Shown here: piece after piece, positions 57,437-64,000 of the stretch
Numbering within the stretch: position 1 is the first letter of the stretch
How the letters are laid out: each line of letters begins with the position of its first letter
Assembly (NCBI GenBank): GCA_028281765.1
Contig: JANQJF010000086.1
Span: forward strand, 38,484-102,483
Length of the DNA: 64,000 nucleotides
Reading direction: 5' to 3'
Origin: Planctomycetota bacterium
Lineage (GTDB): Bacteria > Planctomycetota > UBA1135 > UBA2386
Position numbers and translations under genes: made by a program
Notes under the pieces: model-generated
What the model was told of the DNA's origin: nothing
The model's database searches: none
What the model saw: the letters and a program-made list of their open reading frames with translations, nothing else

Positions 57437-58654
57437 TCACTTGGCGACTTCGACCGCGGTCTGGTCGCGAAGCTCGCGCTGGCCGCTGACGATCACGACG
57501 TCGTCCTCACGCATGCCGCCATCGCCGGTGTTGCGTGCTTCGAGGTGGTCCATCTCTTCGAGGCCGGCGTCGAGTCGGATACGACGCGCGATACCCTCGC
57601 GCACGACGAACACGGCCGTATCGGCGCCGTCGTTCACGACCGCGCTCTTCGGGATCATCAGCGCGTCCCGCTCGTTCTCGGTCAGGATCTCCGCGCGCAT
57701 GAACATGCCGGGGCGGAGATCCTTCGCGTCCTTCTCGCTGATGCGCACCCGCACTCGGAACGAACCGTTGGTCTCGTCGATGACGGGGCTGACGACGTCG
57801 ATCGTCGCGGTGAAGCCGCGCTCCGGCCAAGCGTCCGTCGTGAAGCGCACTTCGCGCGCGTCGCGGATCATCGACAGCTCGCGCTGGGGGCGGCGGAGGT
57901 ACGAGACCAGCCGCGTCGGATCCATGACCGTAAACAGTTCGGTCGACAACGTGACGGTCTCCCCGCCGCGCATCTGCCGCGTCTCGACGACGCCGTCGAG
58001 CGGCGAACGAATCGTGTGCTCTTCGAGGTTGAGGTTCGCGTCATCGAGTTTGGCCTGCATCTCGTCGACGCGGTTCTGGGCCGCGTTGACCTCGAGCTTG
58101 GCCTTGCGTTCCTCGAACTCCGCGACCTTCAGCGCTTCGACCGCCGCGTCCGCCGCGTAGCCGCTCTCTTCGATCTCGCGCTCGGCGATCAGCCCGCGCG
58201 TCATCTCCTCGTTGCGCTTGTGCGCGTCCTTGGCCTTGTCGCGCTCGATGCGCGCCTGGCCGACGCGGTGTGTCGAGGCGTCGGACTCGAGCTGCGCGAG
58301 CTGCAGCTTGACCTTCGAGTCTTGAAGCTGGATCTGCGCCTGGGAGACGCGCGATCGCGCTTCGCGATCGTCGAGCAGCGCGAGCGGATCTCCGATCTTG
58401 ACCAGCATGCCTTCGTCGACGAGCACCTTCACGACGCGGCCGGCGACCTTGGGCAGCACGGTGACGCGGTGTTCGGCTTCGAGGTAGCTCGAAGTCTCGA
58501 CCGTGCGCCGGACGCTGCGCAGCTCGACGGGCTCGACGCGGACCAGGGGTGGGGGAGCGGCTTCTTCGGCGGACTTGGCGTCAACCGAGGAGTCGCCGGA
58601 GCATGCGCCGAGCAGGCAGATCAGCGCGGTGATCCCGAGGGGCGATCGGGACAT
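57437..58654 (-). CDS. RND efflux membrane-fusion (adaptor) lipoprotein
   Basis: The 405-residue protein has a lipoprotein signal (LICLLGACSG, lipobox LGAC). The adaptor plan follows: a lipoyl-like half (RVTVLPKVAGRVVKVLVDEG), an alpha-helical hairpin with long coiled coil (about 110-210), the second lipoyl half (NLEEHTIRSPLDGVVE) and beta-barrel parts. It bridges the permeases and an outer-membrane channel. No TolC-like gene is in the operon, so the channel must be encoded elsewhere. It is first in the operon, divergent from moeA. Confidence 0.92.
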   Translation of the reverse strand: MSRSPLGITALICLLGACSGDSSVDAKSAEEAAPPPLVRVEPVELRSVRRTVETSSYLEAEHRVTVLPKVAGRVVKVLVDEGMLVKIGDPLALLDDREARSRVSQAQIQLQDSKVKLQLAQLESDASTHRVGQARIERDKAKDAHKRNEEMTRGLIAEREIEESGYAADAAVEALKVAEFEERKAKLEVNAAQNRVDEMQAKLDDANLNLEEHTIRSPLDGVVETRQMRGGETVTLSTELFTVMDPTRLVSYLRRPQRELSMIRDAREVRFTTDAWPERGFTATIDVVSPVIDETNGSFRVRVRISEKDAKDLRPGMFMRAEILTENERDALMIPKSAVVNDGADTAVFVVREGIARRIRLDAGLEEMDHLEARNTGDGGMREDDVVIVSGQRELRDQTAVEVAK

Positions 58655-58721
58655 TTTGGGGCAGGACGAAGGGGCGGAATTCACGAGATCGGTTCGAACA
58701 GGGTGGTTAGCTTTCACCGCG

Positions 58722-59948
58722 ATGGCGGACCTCATCACTGTCAATGAAGCACTCGATCGCGTGCGTGCGTGCGCGAAGGGACCGGAACAAACGGAGACGG
58801 TACCACTCGATGCCGCCCGCGGGCGCAGAATTGCCGAAGACGTCGTCGCCGACGGCCCGTGGCCGGTCACGGATCGCTCGGCGATGGACGGGTTCGCGAT
58901 GGCGACCGGCGGCAGCGGCATCGTGGCCGGCACGTCGTTCCCGATCGTGGGCCAGGCGCTCGCCGGCCATCCGTTCGACACCGCGCTCACCGCCGGCCAG
59001 GCCGTGCGGATCATGACCGGCGGCGTCGTGCCGGAGGGTGCGGACACGGTGGTGAAGGTCGAGGACACGAGTGGATTCGAAAGTGCAGAGAACGTCGAAG
59101 TCCGTGCCGACGTTCCCTCGGGCGCGAACATTCGTCTGCAGGGCTCCGAAATCGCGCCTGGCACGACGCTGATGACGAGAGGCACGCGGCTCGGCGCAGC
59201 GCAGATCGGTGCGCTCGCGGTACTCGGTCACGCGAACGTCGCCGTGTTTCGGCGGCCGCGGGTCGCGATCCTCTCGACGGGCGACGAGGTCGTGCCGATC
59301 GATCAGAAGCCGCTGCCGCACCAGGTGCGGGACAGCAACGCGTGGGCTTTGGCGGCGCAGATCGAAGAGTGCGGCGGCGAGCCGATCCGCCTCGGCATCG
59401 CGAGCGACGAAGCGTCCGATTTGAGATCGCGTCTCGATGACGGTCTCGCGCGCGCCGACGTCGTGCTGACGATCGGTGGCGTGTCGAAGGGCACGCACGA
59501 TCTCGTCCACGGCACGCTCCGGGACCTCGGCGTCGAGTCGGTGTTCCACGGCGTCATCGTGAAGCCGGGTAAGCCGCTCTACTTCGGTCGCCGCGGTGAC
59601 GGTCCGCCGTTCGTCTTCGGGCTGCCGGGCAACCCGGCCTCCGCGTTCACGACGTTCCACGTGTTCGTGCGTCCCCTCATTCGCGCGCTCGGGGGCGCCG
59701 ATTCGGAGAGCGACGGCGCATCGTCGGTCCGCGTGGCCGGTGCGCCGTTCCGGAAGAACTGGCGCGCGCAGGCGATCCCGGCCGTCGTCGGCGAGGCGAG
59801 TGACGCGGTGGCCGAGCTGCAGACCGTGCGGCCGAGCGGGGACCCGTTCGGGCTCGCCGTCGCGGACGGCTTCGCAATCATCCCGGCGGACACTGCGCCC
59901 GAGGACGTCGACCGGGTCGAGTTCCTGCCGTTCCGGGATCGCTCGTGA
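58722..59948 (+). CDS. moeA: Molybdopterin molybdenumtransferase MoeA
   Basis: The 408-residue MoeA inserts molybdate into adenylylated molybdopterin. Motifs are VTDRSAMDGFAM (about 48-59), MTGGVVPEGADTVVKVED, the nucleotide/MPT site ILSTGDEVVP and GGVSKGTHD, and the C-terminal GLPGNPASAFTTF. The ATG at 58722 gives the family N-terminus; an upstream frame is not conserved. lnt begins in a 4-nt overlap, so the two are translationally coupled. It diverges from the RND operon. Confidence 0.95.
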   Translation: MADLITVNEALDRVRACAKGPEQTETVPLDAARGRRIAEDVVADGPWPVTDRSAMDGFAMATGGSGIVAGTSFPIVGQALAGHPFDTALTAGQAVRIMTGGVVPEGADTVVKVEDTSGFESAENVEVRADVPSGANIRLQGSEIAPGTTLMTRGTRLGAAQIGALAVLGHANVAVFRRPRVAILSTGDEVVPIDQKPLPHQVRDSNAWALAAQIEECGGEPIRLGIASDEASDLRSRLDDGLARADVVLTIGGVSKGTHDLVHGTLRDLGVESVFHGVIVKPGKPLYFGRRGDGPPFVFGLPGNPASAFTTFHVFVRPLIRALGGADSESDGASSVRVAGAPFRKNWRAQAIPAVVGEASDAVAELQTVRPSGDPFGLAVADGFAIIPADTAPEDVDRVEFLPFRDRS

Positions 59949-61429
59949 TCCGCTGGAAGCTCGCGCTGATCGCGGCGGTTCTGCTCGTCGCGTCGACGCC
60001 GCCGGCTTGGTTTCCGGGCGCAGAGTTCCTCGTCGTGGCCGGGCTGGCCGGGTTCTACGCGTTCGCCACGTCGTCGCCGCGGCCGTACCTCCTGGGGTAC
60101 GGCTTCGGGGTCGTGCACATGGCTGGGTTCGCATGGTCGCTGTGGGGCGTCGCTGGATACGCCCTCGTGGCCATCGTGCTGCTCGGGGCTGTCTACTATC
60201 TTCTGATCGTTGCGTGGCTTCGGGCCGGCCGACGGTGGGTTCCGCCGGCCGTGGCCTTCGCGTTCGGGGTCGCGGCGACCGCCTGGCTGCGGGCGCACAT
60301 GCCCGAGATCCCGTTTCCCCACGGCCAGGTCTCGCACGCCCTGTTCGGCTGGACGGCTTTGCTCGGGCCGGTCGCGTGGGGGGGTGAGGTCCTGCTGAAT
60401 CTCCTCGTCGCGGCTCTCGCCGCGGCAGCAGTCGATTTCTACCGGTCTTGGCGGGTCAGCGAGCCCCCCTGGCGCCGCGCGCGCCTCCAGCTCGGGGTCG
60501 TCGCGGGCGTATGGGTCGTGATGTCGATCGTCTCGCCGCCGCGGCCCACGGCCGAGCCCGATACGCTCGACGTCCTGCTGCTGGAGCCGGGGCGCCATGA
60601 CGCGTTCCTCGTGAACCGGGGCGCGATCCCGATCGCGATCCGGGACCGGCTCCTGGGCCCGACGCTGGAGGCGGCGGGGCCGCGCGCGAAGAACCCGCCG
60701 GACCTCGTCGTTTGGCCGGAGGGCGCGCTCCCCAACCAGTGGCTGCACGGCGCGGCGCCGATCCGCCTGCGGCGGGGCACCGTGTTGGTCGGCGGCTCGA
60801 TCTTCTCCGAGAAGGACCACGACTACTCGATCTGTGTCGCGCTCAACCATCGCGGTCGCGTGTTGGGGTGGCACGAAAAGCAGGTCCCCGTTCCCGCCGC
60901 CGAGCGGATGCCGTGGCTGTCGCTACTTCCGGACTTCGTCACGGAGTGGGCGACGGGGATCGTCGGATATTATCCGCGCTGCGCGTACGGCCGCTGGTAC
61001 GACCCGCTCGAGGTCGGCAACGTCAAGTTCGGCGGCCTCGTCTGCTACGACAACGCGTTCGACACGGTGGCGCGGAGGCACGTCGATGCGGGAGCGCGCG
61101 CCCTCGTCGTGGTCAGCAACGAGACGTGGTTCCTGCAGGGTGGCGAGCTCGACCAGATGATTGCGATGTCGGTGTTTCGCGCGCTCGAGACCGGAACTCC
61201 GCTCGTTCGGTCGACCGTCGACGGGCGCACCGTCGCGGTCACGCGCGACGGCTCCGTGCTCGGCCCACCGCCGGATTCGCCATCCGAAAAAGTCCCGACG
61301 AAGGTTCTTCGCGCCGAGCTCGAGCTGGGCCCCGGTGCGCTCGGCCCGCTGGCATGGTTGCATCCCGCCCTGGTCTGGCTGGTGTTGCTCTCGGGGCTTG
61401 CGCTGACCGGGTTGATCCGACGCAAGTAA
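59945..61429 (+). CDS. lnt: Apolipoprotein N-acyltransferase
   Basis: The 494-residue protein has an N-terminal multi-spanning membrane domain (about six helices) and a nitrilase-like C-terminal domain. The catalytic triad is visible as Glu in WPEGALPN, Lys in EKQVPVPAAER and Cys in GGLVCYDNAF. It completes lipoprotein acylation in the inner membrane, which fits the many lipoproteins encoded here. A GTG start at 59945 overlaps the moeA stop (GTGA). It ends with a C-terminal transmembrane helix (HPALVWLVLLSGLALTG). Confidence 0.93.
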   Translation: MIRWKLALIAAVLLVASTPPAWFPGAEFLVVAGLAGFYAFATSSPRPYLLGYGFGVVHMAGFAWSLWGVAGYALVAIVLLGAVYYLLIVAWLRAGRRWVPPAVAFAFGVAATAWLRAHMPEIPFPHGQVSHALFGWTALLGPVAWGGEVLLNLLVAALAAAAVDFYRSWRVSEPPWRRARLQLGVVAGVWVVMSIVSPPRPTAEPDTLDVLLLEPGRHDAFLVNRGAIPIAIRDRLLGPTLEAAGPRAKNPPDLVVWPEGALPNQWLHGAAPIRLRRGTVLVGGSIFSEKDHDYSICVALNHRGRVLGWHEKQVPVPAAERMPWLSLLPDFVTEWATGIVGYYPRCAYGRWYDPLEVGNVKFGGLVCYDNAFDTVARRHVDAGARALVVVSNETWFLQGGELDQMIAMSVFRALETGTPLVRSTVDGRTVAVTRDGSVLGPPPDSPSEKVPTKVLRAELELGPGALGPLAWLHPALVWLVLLSGLALTGLIRRK

Positions 61430-61508
61430 TGTAGAATTCATAGGATCGAACCCGGACTCGGTCACTCCGACCGACCTGGATTCGACCCGCATTCGAGGCC
61501 CCGTGGCC

Positions 61509-61536
61509 TTGACGAGTGCTGACTGTCAGTTAGGAT
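61509..61536 (+). promoter_or_regulatory. Candidate sigma-70 promoter for the coiled-coil gene
   Basis: TTGACG (61509-61514) and TAGGAT (61531-61536) are 16 bp apart. The spacer holds the small palindrome CTGAC-T-GTCAG. Transcription would start about 115 nt before the ATG at 61660. The rest of the 230-bp gap after lnt shows nothing else clear. Confidence 0.5.
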
Positions 61537-61659
61537 TCCGGCCACCCCGAGGCGGACGCCCTGCTGTCGCAGCCTCGAGCGGTTTCCAAACTCGACCCCC
61601 TGATATCCCTCTCCGGCCGGCTCGCACCGGTCACCCCCTCTATTGGAGCTATCCGAGCG

Positions 61660-62514
61660 ATGAGCACGATCGGTCGCATCTTCATCATCATCAATCTCGT
61701 CCTCGCCGCGGTCTTCGTAGGCTTCGCCTCGACGTATCTCCAGCAGGCTGACGACTGGAAGACCAAGCACGACGACGCGGTTGCCGCGCACGCCGACGAG
61801 CTCAAGCAGACGCAAGAGCGCGAAAAGGCGGCCCGTTCCGAGGCGTCGCGCCTGCAGGCCCAACTCTCCCAGAAGGAGCAAGGCCTGAAGTCGCAGGAGA
61901 CGCGCAACAAGGAACTCGTCGACGAAAACGAGCGCCTGGACAAGCAGCTGAGCGCGCTGGAAGCCTCGATCTCGACGATGAAGTCGGACATGGGCACGAT
62001 CAGCTCGACCCTCGAGCGCACCAGCGCCGAGTACCAGTCGTCGGTCAAGCAGGCTCTCGCCGCGATCGCCGAGAAGGACGAAGCCGTCCGCGCCCGCAGC
62101 GTCGCCGAGAACGATCTCGCCGATGCGAACAACACGATCACCGCCCTGCGCGAAGACGTCTCCACCAAGGAGGCGTCGATTGCCAAGGCGAGCGCCGACA
62201 TCCGCGAGCGTGACATCCTGCTCGGCAACATCCGCGCGAAGCTGCCCGGCGCCCTGATCGCCGACCTGCAGATGCCGTCCCTCAAGGGCCGCGTCACGAA
62301 CGTCACCGGCAAGCTGCTGACGATCGAAGTCACGGACAACCCGGCTTCGGCCGACATCATGAAGGGCTACCGCTTCGCTGTCGCCGCTGGCGGCAACTAC
62401 AAGGGCGAAGCCCTCGTCACCGAGGTCGACGGCAACACCGCGTTCTGCCGCATGACGATCTCCAACGGCGCGAACGTCTCCGTCGGCGACGCCGCGATGA
62501 CCCACACCTACTGA
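61660..62514 (+). CDS. Anchored coiled-coil protein of unknown function
   Basis: The 284-residue protein has one N-terminal membrane segment (IFIIINLVLAAVFVGFAS), then a long coiled coil of Glu/Gln/Ser/Lys heptads (about 30-195). A beta-rich C-terminal domain of about 90 residues follows (LKGRVTNVTGKLLTIEVTD). It is probably in the inner membrane with a periplasmic rod. It is in tandem with a 69-residue membrane protein 22 nt downstream. No family is recognised. Confidence 0.65.
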   Translation: MSTIGRIFIIINLVLAAVFVGFASTYLQQADDWKTKHDDAVAAHADELKQTQEREKAARSEASRLQAQLSQKEQGLKSQETRNKELVDENERLDKQLSALEASISTMKSDMGTISSTLERTSAEYQSSVKQALAAIAEKDEAVRARSVAENDLADANNTITALREDVSTKEASIAKASADIRERDILLGNIRAKLPGALIADLQMPSLKGRVTNVTGKLLTIEVTDNPASADIMKGYRFAVAAGGNYKGEALVTEVDGNTAFCRMTISNGANVSVGDAAMTHTY

Positions 62515-62536
62515 TTCCTACCGGAGGCACCGAACC

Positions 62537-62746
62537 ATGGCAGCACGCAAAGGCAAAGGTAAGTCCGGTGGTGGCGGCGGCAACCGCCGCGCCGCAGCCG
62601 CAGCAGCGGCGGCTCCCGAAGTCGTCGAAGAAGTCGACACCGGCATGAGCATCGACCAGGGCATCGTCCTCACGACGACGGTCCTGATGATCGGCGCGGT
62701 CGTGCTGGTCGCAATGGCGTACCAGAAGTACAAGGTCGGCGGGTAG
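62537..62746 (+). CDS. Small membrane protein with Gly/Ala-rich N-terminus
   Basis: The 69-residue protein has a basic Gly/Lys start, a Gly/Ala-rich stretch, then an acidic patch (EVVEEVDTG) and one transmembrane segment (VLTTTVLMIGAVVLVAMAY). GGAGG is well placed before the ATG. It probably works with the coiled-coil protein. Function unknown. Confidence 0.6.
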   Translation: MAARKGKGKSGGGGGNRRAAAAAAAAPEVVEEVDTGMSIDQGIVLTTTVLMIGAVVLVAMAYQKYKVGG

Positions 62747-62764
62747 GGCCTGGCCGAGTTTGCC

Positions 62765-62801
62765 CACCGCCCCGCGCCTCGGATGAGGTGGCGGGGCGGT
62801 G
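62765..62801 (+). terminator. Terminator-like hairpin after the small membrane protein
   Basis: CACCGCCCCGC (62765-62775) and GCGGGGCGGTG (62791-62801) form a perfect 11-bp stem with a 15-nt loop, followed by TTGGTT. It begins 18 nt after the stop. Confidence 0.65.
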
Positions 62802-62803
62802 TT

Positions 62804-63076
62804 GGTTAACGCCCACTCCATCGCGGAGCGATGGAGCGGGCGTCAACCATGCGCAGCGCGGAGCGCTGCGGCGGGGGGACGTGAGTTCGCGCTGTGAGCT
62901 GATGGGGGAGGATGTGCGCATGGCAACTACGCGCTCTGGCTCGAGAACCGAGCAGCGCGAAGCGATGCGAGGTCGCTGCAGCATGGCTGCGAAGCAGCCA
63001 ATGACTGCAGCAAGCCAACGAGGGGCTCCCTGCGCCGGCCCCTGCCGCTATGGCGACAGGGGCCGACGAGGGAGCC
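62804..63076. repeat. Cluster of REP-like palindromes upstream of the transposase
   Basis: At least four palindromes occur in 273 bp. They are 62804-62848 (imperfect, about 19-bp arms), 62852-62870 (CGCAGCGC/GCGCTGCG), 62984-63000 (TGGCTGC/GCAGCCA), and 63024-63076 with nested arms GGCTCCCT/AGGGAGCC and CGGCCCCTG/CAGGGGCCG. The last resembles, in inverted orientation, the sequence at 63941-63964 beyond the transposase. No gene is seen in 62747-63218. Confidence 0.7.
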
Positions 63077-63183
63077 GGAGGCGGCTTGCTGGAAGTGGTG
63101 TGTAGCAGTCCTCTCTCGCATTAGTCCTGTATCGAGATGTTGATTGGGGGAGCAATTGGTGCTGACTCTCTCGGAGAAGTCAG

Positions 63184-63212
63184 TTGACTGCCTTGAGTCC
63201 GCTCGGTATGTT
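63184..63212 (+). promoter_or_regulatory. Promoter of the transposase gene, probably leaderless
   Basis: TTGACT (63184-63189) and TATGTT (63207-63212) are exactly 17 bp apart. The -10 box ends 6 nt before the ATG at 63219, so the transcript would start at or next to the start codon. Confidence 0.55.
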
Positions 63213-63218
63213 GGGTCG

Positions 63219-63908
63219 ATGGCGAAGAGGTCGAGGTGGAAGCAGGGTGTCCTGCGATTCCCGTGCGGGTGGGGAGGGTATCGCGAGGGCGCTGGCCGCA
63301 AGCCCGCGCCAGGTCGACGCAACGTCTCGCACAAGCGGAAGCCCGAGCTGAAGAAACGCTGTCCGCTGCACATCACCATCCGCCTGCGAGACGGCCTGCC
63401 CTCGATGCGACGAAAGGCGGCCTATCGCGTCCTCCGCGAAGTATTCGCCGCCGCCAAGGAACGATTCGGCTTTCGCCTGATCCACTACTCCGTGATGGGC
63501 AACCACTGCCACCTGATCGTCGAAGCCGACGACCGTCGCGCTCTGACCCGCGGCATGAGCGGCCTGATGATCCGCATGGCGCGTCGCCTCAATCGACTGT
63601 GGAGCCGCCGCGGCCGTCTGTTCGCCGATCACTTCCACGAGCACCAGGTACACACTCCTCGCGAGGTACGCGCCGCACTCGTCTACGTGCTCAACAACGC
63701 CCGTCGCCACGGCTACTCCCTGCACCTCCCGATCGACCACTTCTCCTCCGGCCCTTGGTTCAACGGGTGGTCGATCGACATCGAACTCGTCGGCTCAGTC
63801 GCCTCGTGGCAAATCCCGGTCACGCAAGCTCGCTCCTGGCTGCTGCGCACGGGCTGGCTCCGCCATAGCCGCATCCGCACGTCCGAGATTCCAGCCGATG
63901 CAGCATGA
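63219..63908 (+). CDS. REP-associated tyrosine transposase (IS200/Y1-like family)
   Basis: The 229-residue protein has the Y1 transposase features: the HUH motif as HYSVMGNHCHLIVEA (about 95-109) and the catalytic Tyr region LVYVLNNARRHGY. The N-terminal part is basic (MAKRSRWKQG). RAYT proteins bind and cleave REP palindromes as single-copy, non-mobile-looking enzymes, and REP-like palindromes flank this gene on both sides. The ATG at 63219 was preferred over a TTG at 63144 because of the promoter position and the family start. Confidence 0.85.
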   Translation: MAKRSRWKQGVLRFPCGWGGYREGAGRKPAPGRRNVSHKRKPELKKRCPLHITIRLRDGLPSMRRKAAYRVLREVFAAAKERFGFRLIHYSVMGNHCHLIVEADDRRALTRGMSGLMIRMARRLNRLWSRRGRLFADHFHEHQVHTPREVRAALVYVLNNARRHGYSLHLPIDHFSSGPWFNGWSIDIELVGSVASWQIPVTQARSWLLRTGWLRHSRIRTSEIPADAA

Positions 63909-63940
63909 GTCGCCACCCCTTCCACAACAGCCCTCCCCCC

Positions 63941-64000
63941 GCTCCCTCGTTGTCCCCTGTCGCCGTCGCGGCAGCCGCACGCCCGCTAGGGCGGCTGCCG
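63941..64000. repeat. REP-like palindromic sequence downstream of the transposase
   Basis: 63941-63964 matches the reverse complement of the upstream 63024-63076 element at both GCTCCCTCGT and CCCCTGTCGCC. It is followed by a perfect inverted repeat CGGCAGCCGC/GCGGCTGCCG (63969-63978 with 63991-64000) that reaches the window edge. Confidence 0.65.

Overview
The window is 64 kb of G+C-rich bacterial DNA with short intergenic gaps and many ATGA/GTGA stop-start overlaps. It probably comes from a member of the Planctomycetota. This is inferred from the gene mix, not from a marker-gene search: secreted VCBS/FG-GAP proteins, a secreted squalene-cyclase-repeat protein, several large secreted proteins ending in a shared beta-rich C-terminal module, many lipoproteins, and housekeeping genes scattered in small unlinked groups. 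Nothing suggests a plasmid or prophage. The only clear mobile gene is a REP-associated tyrosine transposase at the right edge.

Left part (1-8 kb): a diguanylate cyclase running off the edge diverges from the translation operon rpsB-tsf-pyrH-frr. S2 carries a long RGG-box plus Ala/Pro tail and EF-Ts is short. Between pyrH and frr lies a 548-bp imperfect palindromic element, followed by the last 40 codons of a flagellin gene that is otherwise absent. Then come tRNA-Lys, a Trm112-like protein and a large PpiD/SurA-like anchored protein closed by a strong terminator.

8-16.5 kb: a leftward surface-glycan group (two methyltransferases, an FAD oxidoreductase, a GT2 glycosyltransferase) diverges from an SGNH hydrolase around a perfect 17-bp palindrome. 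Leftward nusB-ftsY runs into an O-antigen-ligase-like protein; its stop and that of the convergent SGNH gene both lie in a 17-bp-period repeat array. 16.5-30 kb: secreted proteins, ribH, an orphan CheR-like protein, lepB, a fumarylacetoacetase-family enzyme, a squalene-cyclase-like protein, two glycosyltransferases, and an ECF sigma/anti-sigma pair next to tRNA-Ala.

30-47 kb: a tail-anchored coiled-coil protein with a histidine phosphatase, a secreted protein made of about 12 G-D-G-D-Y repeats, gltX, a leftward group (class-II-cytochrome-c-like lipoprotein, galT-like, TPR, rhomboid), an amidohydrolase with a lipoprotein, an NHL protein, an SDR, a PilT-type ATPase, a DUF5685-like protein with a 15-cysteine tail, a DNRLRE protein and a class C beta-lactamase-family protein. 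tRNA-Met is embedded in a long palindrome.

47-64 kb: a lipoprotein, glutaredoxin, an arginase/agmatinase-family enzyme, an FG-GAP lipoprotein, a three-gene RND efflux operon (one adaptor, two different permeases, no outer-membrane channel), moeA-lnt, a two-gene coiled-coil/small-membrane-protein unit, and a transposase flanked by inverted palindromic repeats. The best candidates for new biology are the transposase/palindrome module, the palindromic element beside the flagellin remnant, the S2 tail, and the C-terminal module shared by secreted proteins.
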